This document shows, piece by piece, positions 38,501 to 53,500 of a DNA stretch of 64,000 nt. Every line of letters begins with the position of its first letter. The first letter of the stretch is position 1. Below the pieces are notes generated by a model. It was given only the letters and a program-made list of their open reading frames with translations, was not told the DNA's origin and did no database searches. Position numbers and translations under genes: made by a program. Source of the DNA: Liolophura sinensis (lineage: Eukaryota; Mollusca; Polyplacophora; Chitonida; Chitonidae); NCBI RefSeq assembly GCF_032854445.1, contig NC_088302.1, positions 45,608,645 to 45,672,644 on the forward strand. The letters are read 5' to 3'.

Positions 38501-41500
38501 CCCCTTCACTGGGTGGGCAAGCCCAGATGTGGGCCATGGTGTACCCTAGTTGCTTTACATACTCCAAATAACCAATGAGTATCTCATGATAAACGGCTGT
38601 TCGAAGATGTCTTGGTTGGAAGAAATGAACACTGTCCAGGTATGATATGTACACACGCCTGCAACAGAAAGGGTTAACCGATCATCAAAACAGGCAATCC
38701 TTATCGATGTCCTGCCTATTTGTACTCTGCTCTGTAAATTCAGTAATTTGACCTCAAAGTCAATCTGGTATCAACTTTCAGGTCTGAACACAAAAGTATC
38801 TAAAAGGTTAACTTTGGAATGATTACAGATACATCTGAATGGTAAAACTTTGAGCTCATTTGTTTCCTGTTATTCATATGAAGGACTTCTTTCACATGTA
38901 AAACTGCTACATATTAATTAAAATATTGTATTTTAGATATTACATGACAGCCCAATATCTCCCCCAAAAGCAACAGCTGGAATCTGGAACAGCTGCACTG
39001 TGAGAAGCCCCTGCACTACATTTACACCAGTAAACGTAAAACACAGACTCCTACACTAAACATCTAGATAGCACAGTTAGTGGCGTATCTTTATTGCATG
39101 TTGCCAAACCATTCTTATGTTTGACTTTCACAGATAACTGTACCTTGTATTAGGCATGTCACATTCAGATCCGTACTCTTGAACATGCATTCCAAAGAAA
39201 CATACATCTGTGCCATCTATTTCCTCAAAAGCAAACATGGCTTTAGCTCGATAAGGGAAGCTCTCAGGCATATCATTGTTGTCTGGAAATCTGAAAACAA
39301 TTCCAAATAATACATAGCATTAAAACATATTAATAACAATTCAGATCAAATAATTTTTGAAATCATATTCCTCAACATAATCACTCTTGTACCACTATTC
39401 TATTTTTACTGCACAGGTTTCTTAATTTATTTAAGGCCTTGTTGCCAAGACAATAGTTGTTAATAAGACAAAACAAAAATGCAACAGAGAAATATAACAT
39501 TTTACAGTTAACATACCTCAACTTCATACCCGGTTTTACTTCAACAATTTTGTCAGAACTGGACAAAATCCTAATTGTTACATCACCAGCACCAGCATCT
39601 TTTTTCTTCAAGAAGTTGTTGACACGATTTTCCAAATAGGTACCTAGCTTGGTATTTTGGAGACCTATGTGTAATAAAAAAGAATGGTCGTGGAAAGAAA
39701 TGTCTCCAAAAGTATATTTTAGTAACAACAAACATGACCATCGCATAATAGCTAGTCAACCTACAAGGGACTGTATGCAAATTAATGGTCTCATATAAGA
39801 TCGTGGAATTTATTGTCATTTATCTCTGGACCACTTTTTACATGTAATCAATCAGAATGTAATGAAATGAATCAACAAAACAATTACCAAAACCTTTCAT
39901 CAAGGTACATTATCAAATGTGGTTTAGGAGGAATAAATAAATGTTAAAATACATACCATTTTTTGTTGTTTGTAACCCTGTGAAAAAACAAAAGTTCGTA
40001 AGTATCTGGAGTCATCAACAGGTCAAAAAAAAAGAAAAACTTCAGGCAAAAAACATACCATTCCATGGAAATAGCTAGAAAAGTACACACAGACTAATTT
40101 GTAAACCTTTATGACTTGTGATCTGGATTAATGTATATCATTCTGCACAAATTCAAAACTATACATTTCTTAATTGGCTATCCACAACTCATCTAATTTC
40201 CAAATTATATTAACAATCCTTAAAACAGAATGTCTGATCTGTATGTGAATGTCAAAACCATCCAATAAAGTAATAAAGTTATATATATATGTATATATAT
40301 CATCTGTAGATTTTTAACATTTTAGGAACTTACTTTTTGCATTGAATTTGTTTTCTTTCCTCTTCGACCCTTTTGCTTTGTGGCACCCCTCACAGACATA
40401 TCTAAAAAAATGAAACTCTGAGATTAAAAACACATCATTACTGCTGCACTATTGAGTGCAATAATATAACACTAAATATGCATGCGGGCCCATGAAAATA
40501 TATGTATATGAAGAGCAGAAGTCCCCAAAGAAAATATCCAATTGGAATGTTCCTCACAAAGTTCACAGTGCCCACAAGAACTTTAATATACTGTTAAAGA
40601 GATTTGCACATGTAATATGAAAATGTTATGGTTTATACTGTTAAGGAGATTTGCAAAAGTAATATGAAAATGTTATGGTTTAAAGTTTCCTTACCCCTGT
40701 GGCCATATTGATTCCAAATGTAATGCACAAATTTTATGCCACTTTCGTCCACATTCTAAGCACTCGACAAATCTGTGAACAAAAGAACCAAAAAATGTTT
40801 ACCAACAAAACCACAATTTTCAAGTGCAAGGCAAATAAGTTATCATTTTAGCTTTGAATCGCAAATGATCTAAGTAGAATGAACACTGAACTATTTATCA
40901 ATTTATTTGATTTTTAATGCTGGGCTAAATCACTCATATGTTGGCAGTGAAATTTGTAGGCTGCCAGGAGAAAATCACCGAGCAACTACCGGACAACCCT
41001 CCGGACTTCAAGCCAGATGAAGCGGACTAACAAATGCAAACCTCACTGATGAAAGGCTGATCAGCTGAGGCAAGAACGCAGGTATTTATTTGATTATCAG
41101 ATTATTTGAAGCCCATACTCTGGATATTTCACTTACATTAAAGGCAGGCACTTGAAAGGGCTTTCACTGAAGTAATTTTATTCAAACAAAAGCAGAATTA
41201 TTGTTTCACTATGAACTTACTCTTCATAATCCAGTTGATCATTCTTCATCTGTTGAAACTGGCTCTTCTGTATCCTCCTACAATTGTTAGCATACATACA
41301 TGTAGAAATAAAACAAAAATTTAGAAGCTGACACATCTAGGCAGGTAAATACAACTGTTTTCCTGGTTACTTGACAAAATGGATAGGCCTGACTTCATTT
41401 ACACTCCCTTACGATCACACAAAACTTCCAGCTTCTATACTGATCCATAATCAAATTTCTGTGATATAGTTCAAGAACGAAAGCTGCATCAAATCCCCCA

Positions 41501-44500
41501 AGCTAACCACAAAGAAAAGAAAAATTATTGGCCAACATTCAGTTTTGGTCTCAAAAGAGTTAAAGAAGCTATTATGAATATGAAAGGCATGTAGAAGTAG
41601 GCCAAAGGTCATCTGCACCGATTACAGTGCAAATTCGTCCAAAAAAAAAAAAAAAAAAAAAAACTGGGTCAAGGCAGTTCAACAGACATGTAATTATTTG
41701 ATTCTTTGTTGATGTCATACTGTAAAGGGCAGTAGTGACTGTCAACCTTCATTTTTTCAACAGACTTCCAATCAGAGCAGAAACAAGATCTCAAAATTTC
41801 ACAAGGGTAAAATATTTATTTATTTATCTGATTGGTGTTTTAGTTACGCCGTACTCAACAATATTTCACTTATACAATGGCAGCTAGCAGTGATGTGGTA
41901 GGAAACCAGGCAGACCAGGGTAAATGAATCCTTCAAGATATTTTGATAATGTACAGAAACTATGACTTGCCAAAGTTGGCAAAGGGGTAAAAATTACACT
42001 CACCATTTGGAATATATATTTGACTGCTGTTTAATGCCACACTCAAAGAGTTTTTAATTTAAAGATTGCCATTGTGTTTTGCACCTGGAGGTCGCCAGGG
42101 TAGGGAATGTAATGGAGAGAGAAAATAAGTTAATTCATAAAAATTTTGAGCCCTTTTTTGCAGGGTCGGTCAGTTTACTTCCAACGAACATACTAATTAT
42201 GTCCTGGGTTCTGAATTAATGTGGTCCACACATTATACAAACAACTCTATGTGTGAATGTCTGTTAGCTAGCAAAACCTGTAGGAACGTTCTGGCAAACT
42301 TAAAAATTCCATCATTCGTGGACAAGATCTGAATGCTGACATTTCAGCTGGAAAGAATTTTTTTTTTTGTTTCTTTTTAAAATTTACACACCTATACACT
42401 TGATAATGAACAGATGTAAATGGAGATGCCACAATTAAATTCGCACAGGAAGAGAGTATAATAAAGTACAAGCCCCAGTCAATGCAATCATACTTACGTT
42501 ACAGGCTGGGTTGGGTCATCTGCTAGCTCAACATCATCACCAACAATTTCTTGGAAACACTTTTCACAGTAAACGTATCTGTCAGATAGAAGGCCAAGTT
42601 TTCTTGAGCTGTAGGAGGGCCATGAAATAGAAAAGATAGGGGATGGGGGAATAGACACCAGACAAACGAAAGCCAACTCCGCATTACAAAAAGAAATCAA
42701 GTGTAGAAAATAATGACAAGCAAAAAGCATCCAGAGCCAAGAAAATTACTTTCATTATAGCCATCTACAACTAATGAGTCATGCTAGATAAAGAAGTGTA
42801 CCATCAATATTAAGTGTATGATTCACACAATCTAAATACAAATGACATATGCCTACTGACAAAAATAAGTTTTGTTTCAAAATTATTATCTAATAACTAA
42901 GAACAATTCAAACACTTCAAAACTACACAAAAAATTCAATAGTCAATTTTGGGTTACATCACGACAACAAACATAGACATCCCCTGCTAAATATCACATC
43001 TTCACGACAAAGCACGGTTGATTACCTATCTCTTAACATGCCAGTATTCAGATTTAGATAAAACTACCCACATAATATTAGTTTTCCCTTATTTGACACC
43101 TAAACTCAACTGGGGACACAATTCGTATGAATTATCTCACTAATTTTAACAGATTTTCTATATTCATGTACTACCCATGCTAAAATTGGCAGACTGATCC
43201 TACCATGCCCGACGTGATGATACTAACATCAGCTAGGGACGTTACTCTGTTGTCATAACATCATATCTGCAAACCTGCGTGCTCATTAGTAAGATATAAA
43301 CATCAACTTTTCACTATGGTTAATTAACTTAGTGTAAGGAAGAAACACCTCTATCCTCATTATCACATTTTACCTAATTACAGCATTTTTGTGTCACTAG
43401 TTAGAAATAATTATTCTCTTCCTGTAAGTTTTAACCCAAGTTAAAGAAGAAGTTTAAAGGAAGGAAACTTCTTTCCTGCTTAATCAGTTGAATGTAAATG
43501 ACAACTAAATTCTTGAATCTATATGTTAATGCCTTTGTGCAAGAACCATCAAGTCAAAGCCGATAACATGCACAAAAAAGCAATGCCAGTGAATTCCACC
43601 AGGAAGAATGTGCTGATTATGCGCAAAGCAGGCCAAAAAAACAAAATATATATACATATATTAACCATGTGCACAAAATACAGAACTACTACAAATCTAG
43701 AGAGAGAAGGGATAAAATGAGGATAGCATAAAGAGATTCCATTATGGTATTAAGTGACTATAGACAGATGAAAGCATGCTTTCCCCCAGAGACAAGGAAG
43801 GGATGGGGTGGGTTTGGACTGGGCTGTTTAGATTAGTTTTTGGCAAGACAAGTATCAAATCAACAGTTTGGTCTGACTTACGTCTTTTTACATTTATCAC
43901 AGAATAGATTAGTTTACTTTTTTTTTAAGTAAGCACAATCCACCAGAGTACTGAAGTAAAAAACTGGTTTAATCTAAAATTAAAAATATCATATTTAAGT
44001 TACATGTACTTAATTCAACAATGAAACAATTGCGTGACACTGGCTTCACATTATAGTACATACCTGTTCTGATAGTTGTAATATACAGCATCTCTAGGTA
44101 TTGTACACAGCTGCTTCCCATAACAGCACAACACTTGAGGACTGAAGACATATTTTCTACCACAGCAATAACCCAAGCTCTGCATCACACCATCAATTTC
44201 GCCCTCAAAGATTTCAGCAAGCTGGAATGATAGAGTATCTTTCATTAAAAGTGTTTTTCGGAATTATGCTATTATTGACCTGGAATGTCCTTACTGGTTG
44301 ATGGCTGGTATATGTATGTATGTCTGTCTCAATGCAACGATGTTAATGCCCTTCACAAACGATCAAATTACCAAGATTATCATGAGAATGCAGAGAGTTG
44401 AGTTAATAAAGATTACCACCGTACATTTCCAAGTCGGAAGACTACAATACTCAGAAAATAAGATCTGCACAAAACCTGAAATTAAAAATATTTGCCTTAG

Positions 44501-47500
44501 CAGAATGCTCATTCCAGTCAACAGACTGAAAACTAAGCATGAGCTTTACCTTGGAGCAATATTTGTACACCCTGGAAGTCTTCCTATTATACAGCCAGGC
44601 ATTGTCAAACATGAGCCAGACATCATCTACATACTGCCAGGGATCTGTATACTGGCCTGTATCTAACTTCCTCTTGATTGTGGACATGTCCATTGGTTTC
44701 TTTACTATTTCATAGTAGTCCTGCAAACACAAACGTACACATACACATATACCTAGCCAAAGGAATCACAGAGTTTTAATGTTGCAAGTATTTTAATATT
44801 TTCATTCGCTGGAAAAATTATGAAATCATAATAGAAATAGAATGTAAAACGTTCCACCTCTCCCAAGAGTTTACTTTTTCTGTGGAAAGCAAAAAAACTT
44901 GACCCCATGGGCTAAGTTCCCATAAATATTGAAATCTCTGGATACCTTTAAAAGAGTCAACAATATTATGGAAGCTTACAGGAATCTGCAGCATAATTGG
45001 GTCCACAGGCTGACGGAAGGGAAGCGACTCTGGGTCTATCCTATAGAGTTTCTCCAGGGTTGGCATCAAAGCTTGACGAAGCTCATCTGGTTTGAAAACT
45101 ACAAAACAAATCAACCTGACTGAACGCTTTGACCTTCAAATAACCAATTGCCTGTGTAGGTATTTTCATTTTCTTTTTTTTTTTTTTGATTTTCTAAACA
45201 CCAAGACAAAAAACGATTTTACAATTTCAACAAATTAATTCAACACATATTGTATGTAGCAATGTAGACATAAACAAGTCCAATGACACTGAAGACAGAA
45301 ACGAACGTACCTTTCTTAGATTTGGGTTTGATTGCATTTGATGCTGGAGTATTGGCAGTAGTTGTAGAAGTGTCCATGGGAGATGGTTTCTTTTCTTCAT
45401 TTGTTGTGTCTGTGATCTCTGTCTTCGGTGTGAGTGGATCAAAGCCAGAGGAGGGTTCTTCCTTTATCTGTTTGCCATGTGATGATCCTGGTGTGCTCAC
45501 TCCTGTGGACGCTGTGGTTGATGTGGAATTGGTCAGGATCATTTTGCCCTTTCCTTTGCCCTTACCTCCCGAATCCTCATCCGGCTCACTCTTCACGCCT
45601 CCCTTCATGTCTTTGCCCATTGATGATGTAGTTGTGATGGAGGAAGAGGAGGCCACACTGGTGGATGTTGTTGTTGTAGTACTGGTCGTGACAGAGGAGG
45701 GAGATGACAGGGCAGCCGCCAAAGCTGCAGCTTGTGAGGACCTCTGAGGTGGGAGAGATGGTTTGGGAACAGGGGGCTTGTTCTGTGGAGCAGGTGGAGT
45801 CTGGGGTTGGCTAGACGGTTCCTGTTTCACTTGTAGCAATTCTTGTTTCACCTGTTGCATTTCTTGTTTTACCTGCATGGAGTTTGGTGTATGAGGAGCC
45901 TGCTGGCCAGGTTGTGCTACCTGAGCCTGCTGAGGTGGCTGCCCGGAGCTGATCTGCTGGTTCGTCTGTGATTGAGAGGTGTGATTCATTTGTGCATCAG
46001 GAGGCTCTAGTTTAATATTAGCTTTGATATCCTGCTGCACTGTTGGTTGTTGTGGAGTCGATGAACCCATCTGAAATGATACAAGTTTTTTCCGTCCACA
46101 ATCCTTCCAATTCAAAGACAAACACCAAATTGCAGAAACTTTATAGGAATCCCTTCTGAATAAGCATTACCATAAGACTGTGTGATAAATCAGTTGATGC
46201 TTAATGCCATGATCAAGAATGTTTCACTTATACGATGGCTGTAAGGTTTTATGGGCACCTGACAACCCTCCCGACCTAAAGCAGCTGCCGAAACAGAGAG
46301 AACTGGATCTGAACACACAAGCTCATTTGTCAAAGGCCTGAAAGTCATAATTCGCCACGGCTTAATATGTCAAATAAACATTAGTACTATTATTAGTTCT
46401 TACCATTAACTGTCTGCTCAACACATCCTTCATCTGGTCCTGTTGAGATTCCCTCATCCCGACATTTACATTAGCTTGAGATGAGTTGGCAGGAGACACC
46501 ATCTGTAACAGATTAATATAAAACCCGTAAGTTTTCAGTTATAGTTACTGCTGAGGAAATCTCATGTTTTCATAAAGAGCTCACTAGATACACTCGTGAG
46601 CTTAACAGTATACACTCAGGTGCAGATTATTTTAAAGGCTATTTCTTACATCAGAGATATTTCAGGAGTGATGTGTCCAACTTCTTTTTTTGTACCCCAA
46701 AGAAGTGCTCTACTCACCTGTGTGGATGGAACGGGAGCCCGTGGTTGACCAGACAAGGGTCCTGATGGTAAACGTAGCACATCTGGCATAGGTGTAGTAG
46801 GTGGCAATGCATAGGGGTCATTTGTATTTGCCCCAGCTGGTGGTGTCATCCTGGGAGCCCCAGACTGGATTGGGGGGCCAGGGGGTCCTGGTGAAGACAG
46901 TGGCCCATCTAAGGAAAGCAAAAAGCCTGTGTGCTGATGAACTCTGCTTTTATATCAAGGCATTTGCTCAAAAAATTTCATCTTTGACAAATTTATCACT
47001 CATTTATTTCAAATCCATTTCATACAATTCAGATGGTATCAAAGTTGAATGCACCTGCATTTTTACGAATATTTATGCTAGAATAAATTGGAATGCAAAT
47101 CTCTTGTTTGTTTGTAAACTTACTGGGCGGGGGAGGACCCCTGGGCTGGTTAGCATTAGCTGGCCGCTCCTTGATCCGGTTCATTCGCTTCTCTTCCAAC
47201 TCTTTCTGAATTTTGTAGATTTTCTCAGCCAACAGGTGGTAATATTCCTCCTAAAATTTACACAGAAATAAAGTTTACTACACCAACTAGGCATCCAAAA
47301 CTGAACAATTCATTGCAGTGACATTTATTAAAGACATATGATTCACTTGCCCGGTGAAATGATTAAAATCTTAAGGAACAATGATAAAAGTTGTCCTACT
47401 TACCCGGCTTCCAGCTGTTTCATACATGTCTCCTTCTACCTTACGGGCATATGCGACTAGATTGTTCATCCTCCTGTCCTTTAAAGCTGCTGGGTCAGGA

Positions 47501-50500
47501 GTAGGGAATATTGCATGCACACTGAAAAACAGAAAACAGATTACCAACATTTTATTCGTCTTGCACAACATACATTAAACAATCACCTCTAAGTCAAAGA
47601 ACTCACACTTCACTGTGTATAGAAGAAAAAGGAAATGGAAAATATTATTCAATTAGTGGTTAATGCTTTTCACTAGCTCTATACTTACAATAAAGCCAAT
47701 AGGTGTGACTTAACAGGCCATAAAAAGGTGAAAACTTACAGCTTGTGCACTAAATGATTTCTTAGGTCCTGTGTGACATGCTGGTGCCAGTCTTTGGTAC
47801 CCATGGTAAATGCAACATTGGGAAGTGCTGCCTCAGCAGGGTTCAGGGGTTGGTTGAAGGGGGCCGGTAAGGCCAGCCCTGCAGAAGCAGGCCGTATCTG
47901 GCCTGGCTGGGAGAGTTGATTACTCAGGGCAGCTGGTGGCAGCATCCCAGGACTTGAACTTGCCAAAGGAGCTGCTGAAATACATTGACAGAAAACATAA
48001 GCTTTCTCTAAATGAAAATTATTATCTGAAGCATGGTGACATCTTTTCACCTTTAACTTTAACAGGAATCTCACACAATAAGGTTCATTAATCTAATTCT
48101 GATCCTTCGCACATGTATAGTATCAGTTTATTTCCACACTTTCAAGTACTATAAGCAGAAGCTTATTACAGTCAAGTACTCAAATGTTACACAAGGCTAC
48201 CAATAACTGAAGGCATTATTGTAGATTTTACTTGTAACAGTGGTAGATTGAGTTTGAAGACTGTTGAAAAGCCATGAAACTGCTGGGAAATCTCCGTTTT
48301 CACCCCTGCTAAACTCACAAACCACTGAGTAACGGGTGGAGGAAACTGAACCACTCCAGGTAAATGTACTTGACAAATTTTCTGATGTATAAGTCATTAT
48401 TCAAACGGCTTAGAGGGACACTGTGAACCTTACCTTGTATAGGATTATTTCTGTTTTGAGGCGTAGTGCTGGCAAAACTGCTGGGCAAACCTAAAGCACT
48501 GAGTGCCCTCTGCATGTCTGTGGGTGATGGACCTGAACTAGTCACTTGAGTTGTGGCAGGACTCTGCTGTACAGTACCAGCTGTATTCCTAGTTCGATCA
48601 GATGCATACTTCAAAGGCAGGCATACAGGACAGTCATTTCTGGTGCAATTTTTCCAGTGAGTGATGATCTGCCGTGACGATGCACAATGTGCAACTGAAG
48701 ATAGAACAGATGTTTCAGCAAAGATTACAACATGTCTTCCTCATTCCACATGATAATTTGTCTGTATTATCCAAGGGGTCATAAATTTACTACACACAAC
48801 ACATGCTACATTTCTTTGAAGACAATTCTCACAAAGCAGGAGAAAGATAAAGGCACAAACAAGGAATAAGGAAAAGACATTTTTAACAGACATTTTCAAA
48901 AGCCAAATTTCTTCCCGAAGTCTTTGACGCAGGAATTTAAGTTTACCTTGGCAAGTTTTTCCAGCCTGACATGTGGTCATGTGGGTGAGGACATTCTTCA
49001 TAGTTCTACAGTGAGGAAGTGCACAGGGTTGAACCTCGCCATTGGCCTGCTCTCGCCTCTGACACTTGTGTGCGTGCAGCAACAAAACCAGTTGTTGCTG
49101 GATCAGTTTCCTTTTTTCAGGATCAGCAGTATGAGGTTGCTGCATCCCAACAGCAGGTTGAGCAGGCTGGTAGAGTAAAATATGTACAGTAAGCTTTAGC
49201 CATAGAGCTATTAGAGCATTGAAATTGAAACGAAAACAGAAAAACATCAGAGGAAGAGCTTTTAGTATGTCAAACACAGCAAATCCCTGTTTGAAGAGTA
49301 ATCATAAGAAAATAAGCAATTCAGAATTGATTATACTGATAAATGGAATTAATCAAATACATGTAAGCATATGTCAGCAGACCATAATGTAATAGTGGCA
49401 CATGAAAACCTGATACATCTACTTCAGCAATTATACAGTATCCACCAAAGACATACAGAGCACTACATGTGAATGAAAAAATACTGTATATGCCTTTTTA
49501 TTCAACTTTCGCGGATTTGGTAAGAAGACACATTTGCGGGAATCAACTTTCGCGGATCTTAACAGAATTTTTGGACAACTCAAACGAAACTCAAACTTAA
49601 ATACAGAAAGGTCAAGTAATAAAACAACTCAAGCATTCAAGTAATAATGTTATTTAAACTTTTTTGTACCTTGTACAGTAACTTGATCAGACAAAGGAAG
49701 TTAATCCTCCTAAGCTTTTGATCTTTTGAAAGCTGTTAATCTTTATAAGACAAAGCCCTTACCTACTGTTGAGCAAATATTTGTGTCACTCACTCCGGGA
49801 GATGACGAAGGATTAAATATGATATAAATAAATCCCACCAATTAGTTCTCCTGCATCAGCAGTACTAGTGAAACTCTGAGTGAACTGTGACAGATTTAAA
49901 GTAAATTTGAGTAAATTTCTCAGAAATCAAAATTATGAAAAGGAAGTTTGAAGCGCAGACAACCTCGAGCGATGTATCGGGCGCGTCGGAAAGGTGATCT
50001 GACTGGAAGGCAAGTACAGTCGATAAAAAAAACAGCCACCCATCGTATGTATATCGTATCACGTACACATGCCCAGTACAAACTACCAATTTGTACGTCT
50101 CTAACAGCGGCAATAAATCAACAACAACAACGTCACAATGTGGCGATACTTAGACAGATCTAAGCCTCCTTAAAAGAAAGCAAGATTAAATGACGATCAA
50201 TTTAAATGGATTTGTGCAAGCCGGAAAATATTCTAATTAGGTATTTCTAATTAACGTGTTTGGAAAAGTATTAGAACTGTAGTGTTTGTTTGTAAATTCA
50301 TAACTGTAACGCATGCTACATTAAGAAATTACTTATATGGGTTTTATGTCGATGGCACTTATTTTTACGGAAATGTGTTTGCCGCTAAATCCGCAAATGT
50401 TAGTACCACGCGAATAAAAAGGCATTTACAGTACAAGATAATAATAATTTTTTCACAACCACAGGCCTCACAGCATTACTTACAGTATTCATTGATGTCA

Positions 50501-53500
50501 CATTCTGATTGGAAGCAGAGGTCATAGGCATTCCAGAGGCAGTGGACATGGCATTAGGAAGCGGCTGATTAAATGGGGCTGTAGATGCAGGGTGGTTCAC
50601 AATGGGGTTGTTAAATCCATATGGCCCACCACCAGTACCTCCACCCATTGGACCATTAGGCTACAGAGCAATAAAATATCCATTAAAATTCCCTGGTGTA
50701 AATGGACAGCTAATGTCATGTTAAAGTAGCAAATATCCACAACCATGATGCTCTATGCACATGTGTTTTTGTTTTAACTTGTATCAAAATATAGCAGTCT
50801 ACTAAAGTTCAACTATAAAAACTATAACAACTATAAAAAAGGATATAACAAAGCGTAATCTCGCAACCACCACCATTAAACACAAAAACATTAAGGAACC
50901 ATGCACCTCAGACACACCTTCAACTGTGGATTGATTTAGGTTTCTGCAGGTTTTGAAAATACCAGAATCGAAATAAAGTACAGAGTGGAAAAGAGCCACA
51001 TGCACTTCCTTATGCCTGAAAATCTGTCCTTTTCAGCGGTTTACCAATAAAAAGTTAAGTTTTCACATAACTGTCTTTCTTTCACTTAAAAGCTCTTAGA
51101 AAGCATCATTCTGAGTTGATTTTTGAAAATTTCTTTATGCGCAGTCATAATGTCACCATTAGCGTTAGGGATCAGAATCTTTAATGTTTTATTAGATATG
51201 GTCCCGATTAGTTACCTAAGTTTGAATAAAACATTAAAATCCATTAAAAACTTTGGAAGCTTGCTGCTGGTTACATATAAGACCTAAAATGTTTTGAATT
51301 TTAATGTAATTCTAATGCATTTTTGCGGGGGTCTAGACATTAATTTTGGGGTTATTAAGTTACATATCTTAAATGGCCAGTAAATTGAAAAAAAGAAATA
51401 AAAAGAAAAGAGAGCTAGGAATTTGTAATTTGCAGGAAACGGCAGGCCAAGACATCCACTTTTCATAGAGGTTCAACCAGTTTAAGCTACTATCAACAGT
51501 TTTCTCACTACAAGCATTGAAATGACATCATCCTATTTCAGAAATAGAAAAAGCCCATTCATTTATCCTAGACTTGGACGGCAACTATACCATTATATGC
51601 TCTTTAACTGCCTAGTTTAAAGTCCGATTTCCTGAAAGGGGCTGTGTATCATTATACACCACCGTCACTGTGCTGATGATCAACTGTTACAACATTGTCA
51701 GGTCGGGAATTGCTCTGTACAGAAGCAGAAGTTGAAAACCTAGTTGCTTTTCATGTTCCTCAGCTTACATAGATTTGTAAAAACCAGAGGGCAACATACA
51801 TGTACTTACATTACATGCATAACATGTGATGGATTATCTTGTTTTTAAAGATTAAATGAGAGTAGAAAATCATGTCAGAAAAACACATAACTCATCATAA
51901 TTCGCCGATAGAGTGAGTCAGTGCTTGGGGTTTAACATCGTACTCAACAATTTTTCAGCCATATGACGACGACAATTTGCCGATAGAATCAGACATCAAA
52001 CAAATGTTGTTTTTCTATTAGTTGATATTCCAGAGACATACACTTTACTTCTGGCAGCTCTTTCAAGTTAAGAATTATGGTGGGAGGAACCCTGGCAGGG
52101 TCCGGGGGAAACCCACGACGGCCAGAGAGGAAGCCAGCATGAGCTGGACTTGAACTCACAGTGACCGCATTGGTGAGAGGCTCCTGGGTCATTATGCTGC
52201 GCTAGCAGGCTAACCAACTGAACCACGGAGGCCCCTGGTCTTCCAGCTTCTCTTTTGTATGTTATGATGAAAAGAAATGTGAGAAACCTATGATTACCTG
52301 TGGCCATGTGTTGTATAGTGGGGTCCTACTATCAGATCGGCCCCAGTTTAGGTTTTACATTAATATATGGTTATATCATCTACTTTGATATTTTTAAGTT
52401 GATTAAACACCTTCAAGAATATAAAGACACATGTAATGGTGTCAACTGGTTATATTTTTTCATATTTTTAATTTTAGAAAAAAAATTAAATCTGTGTACA
52501 TAGAATCTATGTGCATGTTAATTTTTTCCTTAATTTTGAACCCAGCAGCCTACAGCACTTAAAATTTCCTATCCTCCAGTATGTGAATAAATGCAGAACA
52601 GTTGTGCGTGTGAGGGTAAACTTTTTGGGTGAACGAGCTAAAAAAAATGGGTCATAGAAGCATCCATGCACCACTAATTTTGAACCCTGGTTTTGCGTTT
52701 TGCCATAAGTTTTCCCAATATCGGTTTAAGAGAAACTTGAGTGGGTTATTATTTGTAGCCAAAAATATATATGAAGCCATTTTAATTTGAAGGTTACCGT
52801 ATGATTCAATGAGTTTTCCTACATGTAAATTTAACTTTGCAAGAACCATGTACAAAATGTTCATTCACACTCCTGTAGATAAACATTTTGGAGTGGCAGT
52901 AAAAAAAAATTCTTTAAAAATAGATCATGAGTTGAATTGGCTTATATCAGAGGAATATTACATGCAGCTTAAAGCAGAAAAAAACAGTTGGTTAATAACC
53001 AATACACAAATGACGTTACAGAGGTCCAAATGAATGACAACGTACCTGTATGCTAAACAAACATGTTGGTGTACAAGCTGAAGCATCATATTAGCCAGTC
53101 TTTCAAACACATCCACACAGAACTCTCTGCATGGATTTTCTGATTTTTATTACTTCTTTTAAAGCAGAAACTTTATGTGTTGAGTTTGTTAAATTGTGTT
53201 AAGTTTGTTATTTAAAAAAACTGTCATAGCACTGAACTGGAGTGCTGGTAACTCTTTTTGCCAAATGAACAAATACACCTATGAATCACCCCATACTGCA
53301 AAACAAAAATAATCTCCACAAGTGAGATCTGAGTACAACAATTCATGATTTAAGCCAAAATTGTATCTTCTTTTAGGTGATAATGGTTTCCAACTTCAAT
53401 TGTACAGCAGACACTTTTACACTGATGAATTTACATTACAAAACTTTCTTTTGAGAGGGTCACAGGATTACTGCAGGAAATTTTTAGACAGGCCACAAAT

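Noticed and set aside
45283-45747. 154-residue plus-strand open frame
   Set aside because: Antisense shadow of CBP exon 11 (Ser/Thr-rich linker).
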